A DNA stretch of 64,000 nt from Streptomyces aureocirculatus (lineage in GTDB: Bacteria; Actinomycetota; Actinomycetes; Streptomycetales; Streptomycetaceae), in contig NZ_JOAP01000040.1 in assembly GCF_000720475.1 (NCBI RefSeq), positions 62,001-126,000 of the forward strand, written 5' to 3'. Shown in pieces: positions 1 through 9,571 of the stretch. Below the pieces are notes generated by a model. The model was not told the DNA's origin, did no database searches, and saw nothing but the letters and a program-made list of their open reading frames with translations. Position 1 is the first letter of the stretch, and each line of letters starts with the position of its first letter. The translations under genes were made by a program, and so were the position numbers.

Positions 1-321
1 GAGGCACTCGCCGTCGCCGTCGTCGAGCCGACGTGGACCGACTACCACGTGGCGTACCGCACCGGCTTCCGCCACCCCCTGGACCGGGGCGCCGCGGGAC
101 GCGCCATCCTCGCCGCCCGGCAGGGCCAGATCACCGATCCCGGGTACGCCCTCACCCACGGCGAACTGGAGGCGGGCGCCAGCGGGGCCGCCGCCCCGCT
201 CGTGGGGGTCACCGGCATAGAGGGGAGCGTGGGCGTGGTGATGCTCGCCGACTCCGTGCCGGAACGGGTGGGGCCACGCGTGGTGGACGCCGCCAGGGAG
301 GTGGCCGACGCGCTGCGCTGA
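1..321 (+). CDS. GAF/IclR-like domain protein, C-terminal fragment
   Basis: Only the last 106 codons are in the window; the gene starts upstream, and its frame is open from base 1 to the TGA at 319-321. The fragment contains a pattern like the effector-binding (GAF-like) half of IclR-type regulators: 'HPLDRGAAGRAIL' followed by a Gly/Ala-rich strand reading 'AAPLVGVTGIEGSVGVVML'. It ends in a basic, Ala-rich helix. No DNA-binding part is visible, so whether the whole protein is a transcription factor or a stand-alone GAF sensor cannot be decided here. Family call is an inference from the C-terminal pattern. Confidence 0.6.
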   Translation, partial: EALAVAVVEPTWTDYHVAYRTGFRHPLDRGAAGRAILAARQGQITDPGYALTHGELEAGASGAAAPLVGVTGIEGSVGVVMLADSVPERVGPRVVDAAREVADALR

Positions 322-328
322 GGCGTAT

Positions 329-357
329 CAAGCCCGTCCGGCGTTTGAGGACGAGCC
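329..357 (+). repeat. dispersed GC-rich element, copy 1
   Basis: A 29-bp copy of the element with core CCGGCGTTTGAGGACGAG, preceded by CAAGCCCGT. It lies directly after the stop codon of the upstream partial gene. Further copies are at 13639, 13751, 13841, 13931, 26745, 30494 (inverted), 30521 and 35549. All but the one at 26745 lie between genes. Confidence 0.85.
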
Positions 358-409
358 AGGCCGGAGGCCGCGATCACCCACGACGGCGCTCAAGCTTTAG
401 AGTGAGGCG

Positions 410-1219
410 GTGTTCTCCCGCCTCGCTCGACTGAGCCGCCCCAAGGCCCTCGCCGTCTCGGCGGCCCCCCTCGCCGCCCTGCTCGCGGTCGCCGCGCTCG
501 CGCCGCTGCCGTTCGCCGTCGCCCAGCCGGGCGGCACCGCGGACGTGCTCGGGAAGTACAAGGGCAAGCCGGTCCTCACCGTCACCGGAGCACCGCAGCG
601 CAAGACCGAGGGGCAGTTGCGGATGACGACCATCGTGGCGACGGGCCCGCAGATGGACGTACGGATCGGGGATGTCGTCGACGGATGGTTCCGCACGGAC
701 CGCGCCGTGATGCCGAAGGACTCCGTCTATCCGAGCGGCGACGACGTCGAGAAGGTCGAGGAGCACAACCTCGGCGACATGCGGAAGTCCCAGGGCAAGG
801 CCACGCGGGCCGCGCTCCGCTATCTGCGCGAGAACGGCGTCGAGGGCACCGACAAGGTCGGCGTCGACGTCGACCTCGGCAAGATCGGCGGGCCGAGCGC
901 GGGCCTCTTCCTCTCCCTCGGCATCATCGACAAGCTGGACGGCGACGGCAGCGGCGGGGACCTGACCGGCGGCCGCACCATCGCGGGCACCGGCACCATC
1001 AGCGAGGACGGCGAGGTGGGAGCCGTCGGCGGCGTCGCCCTGAAGACCCAGGCCGCGGGCCGGGACGGCGCCACCGTCTTCCTCGTACCCAAGGACGAGT
1101 GCTCGGACGCCGAGGCCGAGAAGCCCGAAGGCCTGAAGCTCATCCCGGTGACTACGCTGTCGGGCACGATCGACGCGCTGCGAGCCCTGCGGAAGGGCGA
1201 GCCGGTCCCGAGCTGCTGA
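410..1219 (+). CDS. Lon-like S16-family serine peptidase, membrane-anchored or secreted
   Basis: The 269-residue product starts at GTG 410. Residues about 15-38 form one hydrophobic segment that can be a signal anchor. The C-terminal half has the S16 (Lon protease) Ser-Lys dyad: Ser163 in 'GGPSAGLFLSL' and Lys212 in 'VALKTQAAG', with the conserved 'GTGTISEDGEVGAVGG' between them. There is no AAA+ ATPase domain and no clear PDZ domain, so it is shorter than YlbL-type S16 proteins. It probably cleaves envelope or extracytoplasmic proteins, but the substrate is unknown. A repeat element lies just upstream, and the next gene is convergent. Confidence 0.82.
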   Translation: MFSRLARLSRPKALAVSAAPLAALLAVAALAPLPFAVAQPGGTADVLGKYKGKPVLTVTGAPQRKTEGQLRMTTIVATGPQMDVRIGDVVDGWFRTDRAVMPKDSVYPSGDDVEKVEEHNLGDMRKSQGKATRAALRYLRENGVEGTDKVGVDVDLGKIGGPSAGLFLSLGIIDKLDGDGSGGDLTGGRTIAGTGTISEDGEVGAVGGVALKTQAAGRDGATVFLVPKDECSDAEAEKPEGLKLIPVTTLSGTIDALRALRKGEPVPSC

Positions 1220-1370
1220 CCAGGCGCAGGCCCAACTCGACCATGGTCCATCCCAGTTGGCTGCGGATCGGGGCGCGCGGCTCGGGCCGCACGGTCGCCG
1301 CCCTGGTCAGTTCCGCCGCGCGGGTACGGTGCAGATACAGATGTACGTCCGGGTGCATCGCCATGCCTCT

Positions 1371-1410
1371 CAGTCCGTGTCGGTCCGTGTCAGTCCGTGT
1401 CAGTCCGTGC
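1371..1410 (+). repeat. 10-bp tandem repeat, four copies
   Basis: Four copies of CAGTCCGTGT (the second has one change, the last ends in C) run from 1371 to 1410. The stop codon of the minus-strand ArsR-type gene (1400-1402) lies inside the array. Because the unit is 10 bp, a change in copy number would change the C-terminal frame of that protein. Confidence 0.9.
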
Positions 1411-2014
1411 GCCGGGTCGGGAGCAAGTGCGTGTGGACGCGGACCGTCGCCGTGTCGGCCGTTTCCGTCTCCGGCGCCAATCCCCGGTAGCTCTCCACGA
1501 GTTCGTGCAGGCGCGCCTTCAGCTCCGCGGTCTGCCCGGGCGTCAGGGTCAGGGAGAAGTCGCTGATGTCGGAGCTCTCGACCCACTCCTGCGTCCAGTC
1601 CTCGTCGGTGGCGATCCAGGTGGTGACCTCGGTGGCGTGCTGGGTCGCGTGCTCGTACATGAACGCGTTGTAGGCGCCGCGCACCTCCGGGTCCGCGTCC
1701 CTGCCGAGCTGGTTGTCCACGTACGTACCGTCGTAGGTCGCCCGCCACCACCGCTCGCGCCCCTTGCCGCGCCCCGGGTCGTCCTCGGCGAAGCCGTGCT
1801 CCGCGAGCTGGCGCAGGTGATAGCTCGTGGCGCCGCTGGATTCGCCCAGGCGCTTGGCGAGCTGGGAGGCGGTCGCGGGGCCGTCCAGGCGCAGCGAGCC
1901 GAGCAAGCGCATCCGCAGCGGATGCGCGAGCCCGCGCAGCGAGCGCGGATCGAGATGCTTGACCTTGCGGGGCTGTGCCGCCTGCTCCGGCGGCGACTGT
2001 GGCTCATCCGTCAT
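1400..2014 (-). CDS. ArsR-type winged-helix transcriptional regulator
   Basis: The 204-residue product has a winged-helix DNA-binding domain at about residues 24-95. It includes 'LAHPLRMRLLGSL' and the recognition-helix region 'ASQLAKRLGESSGATSYHLRQL', typical of the ArsR/HTH_20 family. No metal-binding Cys cluster is seen, so this is not a classic metal sensor. The C-terminal half (about residues 95-204) is acidic and Trp-rich and may be a dimerisation or ligand domain. The start ATG at 2012-2014 follows an operator-like palindrome. The gene ends inside a 10-bp repeat array and lies downstream of the osmoprotectant transporter genes on the same strand, so it could control them, itself or an unlinked target. 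Confidence 0.85.
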   Translation of the reverse strand: MTDEPQSPPEQAAQPRKVKHLDPRSLRGLAHPLRMRLLGSLRLDGPATASQLAKRLGESSGATSYHLRQLAEHGFAEDDPGRGKGRERWWRATYDGTYVDNQLGRDADPEVRGAYNAFMYEHATQHATEVTTWIATDEDWTQEWVESSDISDFSLTLTPGQTAELKARLHELVESYRGLAPETETADTATVRVHTHLLPTRRTD

Positions 2015-2031
2015 GCTCCGCAGCCTACGCG

Positions 2032-2078
2032 TGCAAAGACTCCGTTGCAACGGTTTCTTTGCAGCGAAGTCTTTGCAT
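2032..2078. promoter_or_regulatory. palindromic operator upstream of the ArsR-type gene
   Basis: TGCAAAGACT (2032-2041) and AGTCTTTGCA (2069-2078) are perfect 10-bp inverted arms. Between them are the palindrome CGTTGCAACG (2044-2053) and a further TTTGCA motif. The cluster begins 18 bp upstream of the regulator's ATG. It is the kind of site an ArsR-type dimer would bind, which makes autoregulation likely; this is inference from position and symmetry. Confidence 0.65.
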
Positions 2079-2084
2079 GATCCC

Positions 2085-2143
2085 CCGGGTGCTCCGGGTG
2101 CTCCGGGTGCTCCGGGTGCTTCGGGTGCTCCGGGTGCTCCGGG
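2085..2143 (+). repeat. 9-bp minisatellite
   Basis: About six and a half copies of CCGGGTGCT, with a single change in the fifth, fill the gap between the operator region and the 3' end of the osmoprotectant-binding gene (stop at 2158). The array is not within a plausible gene. Confidence 0.9.
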
Positions 2144-2157
2144 CGGCGCGGCCGGGC

Positions 2158-3138
2158 CTACTCCTTCACGAACCCCTCCGCCACCATCCAGTCCTTCGCC
2201 ACCTCGTGCGGGTCCTGGCCGTCGACGTCCACCTTCGCGTTCAGGGCCCGCGCCACCTTGTTGTCGAGCTTCTTGGTGACGGGGGCGAGGATGTCCGCGA
2301 TCTCCGGATGCTTCTTCAGGGTCTTGGAGTTGATCGCGGGGGCGGCGTTGTAGTTGGGGAAGAAGTTCTTGTCGTCGGCCATGGGCGTCAGGTTCATGGC
2401 CTTGATGCGGCCGTCGGTCGTGAAGACCTCGCCGTAGGTGCAACTGCCCTTCTCGGCCTGGGTGTAGATGATCCCGGTGTCCATCTGCGTGATGTTCCCC
2501 GCGGGGAGCTTCATGCCGTACTTCTTCTGCATGCCGGGCAGGCCGTCCGCGCGGTTGGCGAACTCGCCCTCGACGCAGACCGTGACCGCCTTCGGGTCGG
2601 ACTTCGACAGGGCGGCGACGTCGGAGAGCGTCTTCGTGCCGTACTTCCTGGCGTTGGACTCGTTCATCGCGAGGGCGTAGGTGTTGTTCAGGGAGGCCGG
2701 GGGCAGCCAGGTCAGGCCGTTGCCGGCGTCCGCCTTGCGTACGGCGTCCCACTGCTGGTGCGGGTCCGTGATGGGGTCGGAGTTGCCCAGGTAGGTGATC
2801 CAGGCGGTGCCCGTGTACTCGTACATGGCGTCCGCGTCCCCGCCCTTGACGGCCTCGCGCGCGCCGATGGAGCCCTGGATGCCCGTCCGGTCGAGGACGT
2901 CCGCGCCTGCCGCCTGGAACGCGATGCCCATGATCGCGCCGAGGATGAGCTGTTCGGTGAACTCCTTGGAGGTGACGGTGAGGTCGGCGCCCTCCAGGGG
3001 CCTGCCCTTGCCGACGGTGCCGGGCTCGACGTCGTCGACCATGGGCGAGCCACTGGTGAGACCGCACCCGACCGCCGCGAGCAGAACTCCGCCCACCGCC
3101 GCGAGCACCTTCGTACGAGTAAGCAGTACGAGCCTCAT
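2158..3138 (-). CDS. opuCC: osmoprotectant ABC transporter substrate-binding lipoprotein (OpuCC/ProX type)
   Basis: The 326-residue product begins with a positively charged N-terminus, a hydrophobic stretch and a Cys after 'LLAAVG' at about residue 25, which fits a lipoprotein signal. The mature part matches the OpuAC family of glycine betaine/choline/carnitine-binding proteins. It contains 'LTVTSKEFTEQLILG', 'DADAMYEYTGTAWITYLG' and a C-terminal 'VAKDWMVAEGFV'. It is the last of four overlapping genes (binding protein, permease, ATPase, permease) and overlaps the preceding permease gene by 4 bp. It should capture quaternary-amine osmolytes at the outer face of the membrane. Confidence 0.9.
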   Translation of the reverse strand: MRLVLLTRTKVLAAVGGVLLAAVGCGLTSGSPMVDDVEPGTVGKGRPLEGADLTVTSKEFTEQLILGAIMGIAFQAAGADVLDRTGIQGSIGAREAVKGGDADAMYEYTGTAWITYLGNSDPITDPHQQWDAVRKADAGNGLTWLPPASLNNTYALAMNESNARKYGTKTLSDVAALSKSDPKAVTVCVEGEFANRADGLPGMQKKYGMKLPAGNITQMDTGIIYTQAEKGSCTYGEVFTTDGRIKAMNLTPMADDKNFFPNYNAAPAINSKTLKKHPEIADILAPVTKKLDNKVARALNAKVDVDGQDPHEVAKDWMVAEGFVKE

Positions 3139-3995
3139 GACCGCACCTCCAGGCCACGCGGACTGAGCACCAGTTCCGCCAGGGAGGCCAGCCAGTCCAC
3201 GAGCAGGGCGAGCACCACCGTCAGGATCGAGCCGAGCATCAGGACCGGCATGCGCTGGTTGGTGATGCCCGTGGTGATCAGGACGCCGAGGCCGCCCCCG
3301 CCGCCGAAGGTGGCGAGCGTCGCCGTGCCCACGTTCAGGACGAGCGCGGTGCGCACACCGGCGAGGATCAGGGGCACCGCGAGGGGCAGCTCCACCTTCA
3401 CGAGCACGCCGAGCGGGGACATGCCGATGCCACGCGCCGCCTCCAGGAGCGTGGGGTCGTTGGCGCGCAGGCCCGCGATGGTGTTGGAGAGTACCGGCAG
3501 GACGGCGTAGATGACGATGCCCGTCAGAGCCGCCTTCTCGCCGATGCCCATCCAGATGACCAGCAGGGCGAGCAGGCCGATCGCCGGGGTCGCCTGGCCC
3601 GTGTTCGCCAGGGCCATGACCACCGGCGCGCCCTTGCGGAAGGCGCCGCGGGTCAGCAGGATGCCGAGCGGGATCGCGATGATCAGGACGAAGAACGTGG
3701 AGATCACCGTCAGCTCGATGTGCTGGCGCAGGGCCTTGCCCACCTGCCCGTTGGACAGCGCGTTCTCGGAGAGGGGGTCCAGGTCCGCCTGCTCGAACCA
3801 GAGCCAGGTGGCGACCAGCACGGCCGCGAGCACGGCGGGCAGGACGGTCACCTTCTGCCAGGTGACGCGGCGCGGCTGCCGCGCCGCCACCGGCGAGGCG
3901 GGCGCCTCCTGCCCGGCCGTGTCCTCCTCGCGCAGGGTGCCGTCGAAGGCGGGGTCTTCGGGTTCGCGGGGCTCGGCCCCGGGCATCGGCGTCAC
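3135..3995 (-). CDS. opuCD: osmoprotectant ABC transporter permease (OpuCD type)
   Basis: The 286-residue membrane protein begins at GTG 3993-3995, which overlaps the stop of the ATPase gene (GTGA). A polar N-terminal region of about 40 residues is followed by hydrophobic segments. The permease EAA-type loop reads 'LLEAARGIGMSPLGVLVKVELPLA', the binding-protein-dependent transport signature that docks on the ATPase. It has a longer N-terminus than the second permease of the operon. With the other permease it forms the channel through which the osmolyte is imported. Confidence 0.88.
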   Translation of the reverse strand: MTPMPGAEPREPEDPAFDGTLREEDTAGQEAPASPVAARQPRRVTWQKVTVLPAVLAAVLVATWLWFEQADLDPLSENALSNGQVGKALRQHIELTVISTFFVLIIAIPLGILLTRGAFRKGAPVVMALANTGQATPAIGLLALLVIWMGIGEKAALTGIVIYAVLPVLSNTIAGLRANDPTLLEAARGIGMSPLGVLVKVELPLAVPLILAGVRTALVLNVGTATLATFGGGGGLGVLITTGITNQRMPVLMLGSILTVVLALLVDWLASLAELVLSPRGLEVRS

Positions 3996-5233
3996 GCCCT
4001 CGCCTCCCCGCTGCCGCCCTCCTGCTCGTGCCGCGTCAACTGCGAGCGCTGCTCCTCCAGTTCGTGCTGGTGCTCAAGGGCGTCGAGCCGGTCGGCCTCC
4101 AGCATCTCGTGCACGGAGTTCATCAGGGTCTCCATGTCGACGACGCCCAGGTACTCGCCGCGGCGGCCGGTGACGGCGACCCGGCCCGCGTTGTCGGTGA
4201 GTACGGCCTCCAGGGCGTCCCGCAGCGTCGCGTCGCGGGTCACCGTGTCGTGTACGAGGGTGCCCGCGCGGGCCAGTGAGCCCCTGGCGCGCATCAGGTC
4301 GCCGCGGCGCAGCCACTTGTAGGGGCGGTGCCGCTTGTCGAGCAGGAGAAGTTCGTTGGTGCCGCTCGCGCGCAGCTTGTCGAAGATGAGCTGGAGCGGG
4401 TCGTCCACGGTCACCGTCGGTACGTCGGCCATCTCCACGTCGCGCACGCGCGTCAGGTTCAGGCGCTTCAGGGCCGCGCCCGCGCCCACGAACCCGGACA
4501 CGAAGTCGTCGGCCGGGTTGGTGAGGATCGCCTCGGGGGTGTCGAACTGGGCGATGTGCGAGCGCTCACGCAGGACGGCGATGCGGTCGCCCAGCTTGAT
4601 GGCCTCGTCGAAGTCGTGCGTGACGAAGACGATGGTCTTGTGCAGCTCGTGCTGGAGCCGGATCAGCTCGTCCTGGAGGTGGTCGCGGGTGATGGGGTCG
4701 ACCGCGCCGAAGGGTTCGTCCATCAGGAGTACGGGCGGGTCCGCGGCGAGCGCGCGGGCCACGCCCACGCGCTGCTGCTGGCCGCCGGAGAGCTGGCGCG
4801 GATAGCGGCCGTGGAACTCACCGGGGTCGAGGCCCACCAGGTCGAGCATCTCCTCCACCCGTGCGGAGACCCGTGCCTTCCGCCAGCCGATCATCTTCGG
4901 TACGAGCGCGATGTTCTGGGCGACCGTCATGTGCGGGAAGAGCCCGGAGGACTGGATGGCGTAGCCCACCTTGCGGCGCAGCTTCACCGGGTCGATGTCG
5001 GTGACGTCCTCGCCGTTGATGCGGATGCGGCCGCTCGTCGGCTCGATCAGACGGTTGATCATCTTCAGCGTCGTGGACTTCCCGCAGCCCGAAGGGCCCA
5101 CGAAGATGACGGTCTCGCCCGCCTGGATCTCCATGTTCACGCTGTCCACGGCCGGTTCGCCGCTGCCCGGATAGCGCTTGGTGAGGTGGTCGAGCTCGAT
5201 CGTCGCGCCGGTGGTGGCTGCGGTCTCAGACAC
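3992..5233 (-). CDS. opuCA: osmoprotectant ABC transporter ATP-binding protein (OpuCA type, with CBS domains)
   Basis: The 413-residue protein has Walker A 'GPSGCGKST', Q-loop '[13 protein letters not shown]', signature 'LSGGQQQR', Walker B '[12 protein letters not shown]' and switch His 'VTHD' within the first 230 residues. The C-terminal part (about residues 250-385) carries a CBS-type repeat pair, as in OpuCA/OpuAA, where these domains sense ionic strength. A charged Glu/Gln-rich tail follows. It overlaps the upstream permease gene by 8 bp and the downstream one by 4 bp, so all four subunits are translationally coupled. Confidence 0.9.
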   Translation of the reverse strand: MSETAATTGATIELDHLTKRYPGSGEPAVDSVNMEIQAGETVIFVGPSGCGKSTTLKMINRLIEPTSGRIRINGEDVTDIDPVKLRRKVGYAIQSSGLFPHMTVAQNIALVPKMIGWRKARVSARVEEMLDLVGLDPGEFHGRYPRQLSGGQQQRVGVARALAADPPVLLMDEPFGAVDPITRDHLQDELIRLQHELHKTIVFVTHDFDEAIKLGDRIAVLRERSHIAQFDTPEAILTNPADDFVSGFVGAGAALKRLNLTRVRDVEMADVPTVTVDDPLQLIFDKLRASGTNELLLLDKRHRPYKWLRRGDLMRARGSLARAGTLVHDTVTRDATLRDALEAVLTDNAGRVAVTGRRGEYLGVVDMETLMNSVHEMLEADRLDALEHQHELEEQRSQLTRHEQEGGSGEARA

Positions 5234-5873
5234 GGATACCCCTCGGAATCGTCAGCCGGCCGATCAGGACGTACACGGCGTCGAAGAGCAGCGCGAGGAG
5301 GATGATCCCGAGCGTGCCCGCGAGTACCTGGTTGAGCGCGTTCTTGCTGCCGAGGGAGGCGATGCCGCGGAAGATCTCGTTGCCGAGCCCGGGCCCCGAG
5401 GCGTACGCGGCGATCGCGGCGATGCCCATCAGCATCTGCGTGGAGACCCGGATACCGGTCAGGATCGGCGGCCAGGCAAGGGGCAGCTCGATCCGCACGA
5501 GCCGGTGCAGCCGCGACATCCCGATGCCCTTCGCGGCGTCCACCAGGGTCGGGTCGACCCCGCGCAGGCCGACGATCGCGTTGCGCACGATCGGGAGCAG
5601 CCCGTACAGGGTCAGCGCCGTCACCGTCGGCGCGACGCCCAGGCCCACCACCGGGATCAGCAGACCGATCATGGCGAGGGACGGAACGGTGAGGATCGTG
5701 GAGGTCACCGTGGTCGCCAGGTTCCCCGCCCACGCGCTGCGGTACGTCAGCACACCGATGAGCACGCCGACGGCCGTGGCCACGACCATGCACTGGAAGA
5801 CGGCGCCGGCGTGCTGGAGCGCGTCCGCGAGCAACTGCTGACGGCGATTGCCGAGGTACTCCCAGAAGTTCAT
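5226..5873 (-). CDS. opuCB: osmoprotectant ABC transporter permease (OpuCB type)
   Basis: This is the first gene of the operon, a 215-residue protein with five or six hydrophobic segments. The EAA-type cytoplasmic loop reads 'LVDAAKGIGMSRLHRLVRIELPLA'. Its size and pattern match OpuCB/ProW-type permeases. Only 90 bp separate its ATG (5871-5873) from the end of the Lrp-type gene on the same strand. The promoter must therefore be in that short gap or further up; no clear osmotic control element is visible. Confidence 0.88.
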   Translation of the reverse strand: MNFWEYLGNRRQQLLADALQHAGAVFQCMVVATAVGVLIGVLTYRSAWAGNLATTVTSTILTVPSLAMIGLLIPVVGLGVAPTVTALTLYGLLPIVRNAIVGLRGVDPTLVDAAKGIGMSRLHRLVRIELPLAWPPILTGIRVSTQMLMGIAAIAAYASGPGLGNEIFRGIASLGSKNALNQVLAGTLGIILLALLFDAVYVLIGRLTIPRGIRV

Positions 5874-5963
5874 CTGTGCCGCTCACCTCGCCGAGCTCGC
5901 CCGGACGGCGCCGGGATCCTCCCGTCGCCCGCGTGCGCCGCGTATTCCTACCGCCGCGTATCC

Positions 5964-6443
5964 CTACCCACGTCCCGCGTCGCCGGACGCCTGTTCCACG
6001 AGCGGGATGAACCGCAGCGGAACGGGGTTCTCCATGACGATCGCCGTGGAGGCCCGGACGATGCCATCAAAACCCACCACCCTGTCGATCACACGTTGGA
6101 GATCGGCGTTCGAGCGCGCCACCAGACGGCAGAGCATGTCGCCGTGACCGGTGATGGTGTGCAGTTCGAGGACCTCGGCCACCGTCGCCAAATGGGCCCG
6201 TACGTCGGCGCCCTGACCCTGTTTGATCTCCAGCGTCGCGAACGCGGTGACCGGGTAGCCGAGCGCCGCGGGATCGACGTCGGGACCGAAGCCGCGGATG
6301 ACTCCGTTCGACTGAAGGCGGTCCATCCGGGCCTGCACCGTGCCGCGCGCGACGCCGAGCCGCCGGGACGCCTCCAGCACCCCGATCCGTGGCTCGCGCG
6401 CGAGCAGCACGATGAGCCTGCCGTCCAGATGATCGATCGCCAT
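5964..6443 (-). CDS. Lrp/AsnC-family regulator divergent from hpd
   Basis: The 159-residue protein has an N-terminal HTH ('DHLDGRLIVLLAREPRIGV', then 'ASRRLGVARGTVQARMDRL') and a C-terminal RAM effector domain ('LHTITGHGDMLCRLVA'). This is the usual Lrp/AsnC architecture and length. I chose the ATG at 6441-6443 because the family normally begins just before 'DxLD' and because upstream codons would run into the hpd promoter. It is transcribed away from hpd, a common arrangement for an Lrp-type regulator of tyrosine or homogentisate catabolism. Repression or activation of hpd is inferred from position. Confidence 0.88.
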   Translation of the reverse strand: MAIDHLDGRLIVLLAREPRIGVLEASRRLGVARGTVQARMDRLQSNGVIRGFGPDVDPAALGYPVTAFATLEIKQGQGADVRAHLATVAEVLELHTITGHGDMLCRLVARSNADLQRVIDRVVGFDGIVRASTAIVMENPVPLRFIPLVEQASGDAGRG

Positions 6444-7710
<1,267 letters not shown>

Positions 7711-7733
7711 CCGGCCGGCACCCGGGTGAACGG

Positions 7734-7753
7734 CCCGCCGCTACCGCGGCGGG
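7734..7753. terminator. hairpin terminator after hpd
   Basis: CCCGCCGC (7734-7741) and GCGGCGGG (7746-7753) pair perfectly around a TACC loop, 24 bp after the hpd stop. A short TTCT follows on the plus strand. Confidence 0.65.
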
Positions 7754-7854
7754 TTCTCCCACCCACCCACCAGTTCCCCCGCCTTCCCCGCTGTGGGCAA
7801 TCGTCCCGCAGGGCGGGACGGGTGGGCACAGCTACGGTGCGGATCTGTGGGCGT

Positions 7855-9474
7855 TCACCGGTCCGACGTACGGGGCTCGGGCTTCCCCGAGGGCTTCGGC
7901 GAGGGCAGCGGAGCGGGAACCTCCCCGGGCGGGGCGTACACCTGCGAGGGCCCACCCCCGGGCGGCTCCCCGAGGGCACCGAGTGCCTTGCGCGCCGCGG
8001 GCACCCCGAGCGGCGAGAAGTAGGGATTGATCCGCAGCGCCTCGCTCAGATGCCGCCGCGCGGCCCCGTACCGCTCAAGAGCCCGCTCGATCTCCCCCCG
8101 GTGATAGAAGAACACCGCACTGCGCGGCCCCTTCTTCACCGCCGCCTCCACATGCTTGAGCCCCGCCTTGGAGTCCCCGGCCCGATGCAGCGCCCACCCG
8201 AGGGCATCCGCGTTCTCCGGGCTCCCGTGCCGCTTGAACTCCGCGGTGAGCCGCCGCACCGCCGACTCCGGATCCCCGTGGTCCGCCTCGAACCGGCCGA
8301 GCACCCGCTCGTCGTTCACCCCGCCGAGCGCCGCCTGCTTCACCCGCGTCCGCAGCAGGTCGTACTGCGCGCGGGCGGCGGGCCGCAGCTTCAGGAACTC
8401 GTACAGCTCGCCGAGCTCCAGGGCGTACTCGGGCGCGGGCTGCCGGGCGAGCGCGCCCTGGTAGGCGCGCAGCGCCTCCGACGTGCGGCCGAGCGCCGCG
8501 AGGGCCCGCCCCTTCCCGGCCAGCGAGGGGTGGTGGTCGGGGTCGGCCGACAGCGCCGCCTCGTAGTGGCGCAGCGCGTCGGCGGGCTCGCCACGCTCCC
8601 AGGACAGCTCCCCGACCTGGTACAGACAGGCGGCACGCTCCGCCGGGCTCTTCGCCAGCGCGGCCGCGTCCGTGAGCGCAGCCGCCGCGTCCTCGCGCCA
8701 GCCCCGGTCCCGGAACACCGTCCCGGTCCGCACCCGCACCGCCGCCCCGGAGCGCAGCTTGCGCACCTGTTCGAGGGCGCGCGCGACGCCCTTGGTGTCC
8801 CCGAGCCCCCGGTAGGCGTCGAGGAGGGCCGCGTGCGCCGTCCACCGCCTCGGGGCGAGCCGCACCGCCTGCTCGCCCCACTTCTTCGCGGCCCTGAAGT
8901 CGTGCCGGGCGTTGCCGAGCGCGGCCAGGCCGGTGAGGGCCTGCACATTGCCCTCGGGCCGCGCCTTCAGTGACGTACGCAGCGCGTGCTCGGCCTTCGG
9001 GTAGTACCCGGAGTCGGCGGTCCTGAGGCCCCGCTCCACATAGGCGGAGCCGAGCACCGACCATGACTCGTCGTCCCCGGGATAGGCCCGCAGATGGGCC
9101 TCGCGCTCACCGATGAGCACCGCGAGGTCGGAGAGCGCGGCCGGTGTCCCCGCCCCCACCGCCGCCATCGCCCGCCCGGAGGGACCGAGCGCGGGCGGCT
9201 TCGCGTCCTCACCTCGCCCCTGGGCCAGCAGGACACCGCCGAGCACGGCACAGCCCACCAGCGTGCCGACGACGGCACCCCGCAGGGCGGGGGAGCGGAG
9301 CGGTCCTGGCAGACCCGGAAGGGCCGCCCGGGACCTCCGCGAACCCCCCGGGCCCCGCGAGGTCCGCGAGTGCCGGGGGATCCGTACGTCCGAACTCAGC
9401 ACGGCCCGCCTGTCCGACGGTCCTGGCGGGGGCGGCGCGGCGGATGCGTCCTGCGGGGTCTCCTCGGTCTCCAT
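7855..9474 (-). CDS. TPR-repeat protein with an N-terminal membrane anchor
   Basis: The product is about 539 residues from the ATG at 9472-9474; a GTG three codons earlier is also possible. A basic, Pro/Arg-rich cytoplasmic head of about 60 residues precedes one transmembrane segment ('ALRGAVVGTLVGCAVLGGVLL'). The rest is helical with repeated 34-residue TPR-like units, for example 'ALRHYEAALSADPDHHPSLAGKGRALAALG', 'ALRAYQGALARQP' and 'ARRHLSEALRINPYF'. The C-terminus is Pro-rich. TPR arrays mediate protein contacts; no enzymatic motif is seen and the partner is unknown. It is divergent from the flavoprotein gene, with under 100 bp between starts. Confidence 0.82.
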   Translation of the reverse strand: METEETPQDASAAPPPPGPSDRRAVLSSDVRIPRHSRTSRGPGGSRRSRAALPGLPGPLRSPALRGAVVGTLVGCAVLGGVLLAQGRGEDAKPPALGPSGRAMAAVGAGTPAALSDLAVLIGEREAHLRAYPGDDESWSVLGSAYVERGLRTADSGYYPKAEHALRTSLKARPEGNVQALTGLAALGNARHDFRAAKKWGEQAVRLAPRRWTAHAALLDAYRGLGDTKGVARALEQVRKLRSGAAVRVRTGTVFRDRGWREDAAAALTDAAALAKSPAERAACLYQVGELSWERGEPADALRHYEAALSADPDHHPSLAGKGRALAALGRTSEALRAYQGALARQPAPEYALELGELYEFLKLRPAARAQYDLLRTRVKQAALGGVNDERVLGRFEADHGDPESAVRRLTAEFKRHGSPENADALGWALHRAGDSKAGLKHVEAAVKKGPRSAVFFYHRGEIERALERYGAARRHLSEALRINPYFSPLGVPAARKALGALGEPPGGGPSQVYAPPGEVPAPLPSPKPSGKPEPRTSDR

Positions 9475-9571
9475 GGCGTTCACTGTGCGTCAATACGAAG
9501 AGCACATCCCGGCACACGAACGGCGTCGCACACGGGTTCACACCGATGGCCCCGAGTGCGAGGCTGTGATC

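Noticed and set aside
1400..3157. A single 585-residue minus-strand frame covering the ArsR-type gene and the osmoprotectant-binding gene
   Set aside because: Only its last 204 codons (from ATG 2012-2014) have family similarity; the rest is the out-of-frame complement of the binding-protein gene and the 9-bp repeat.
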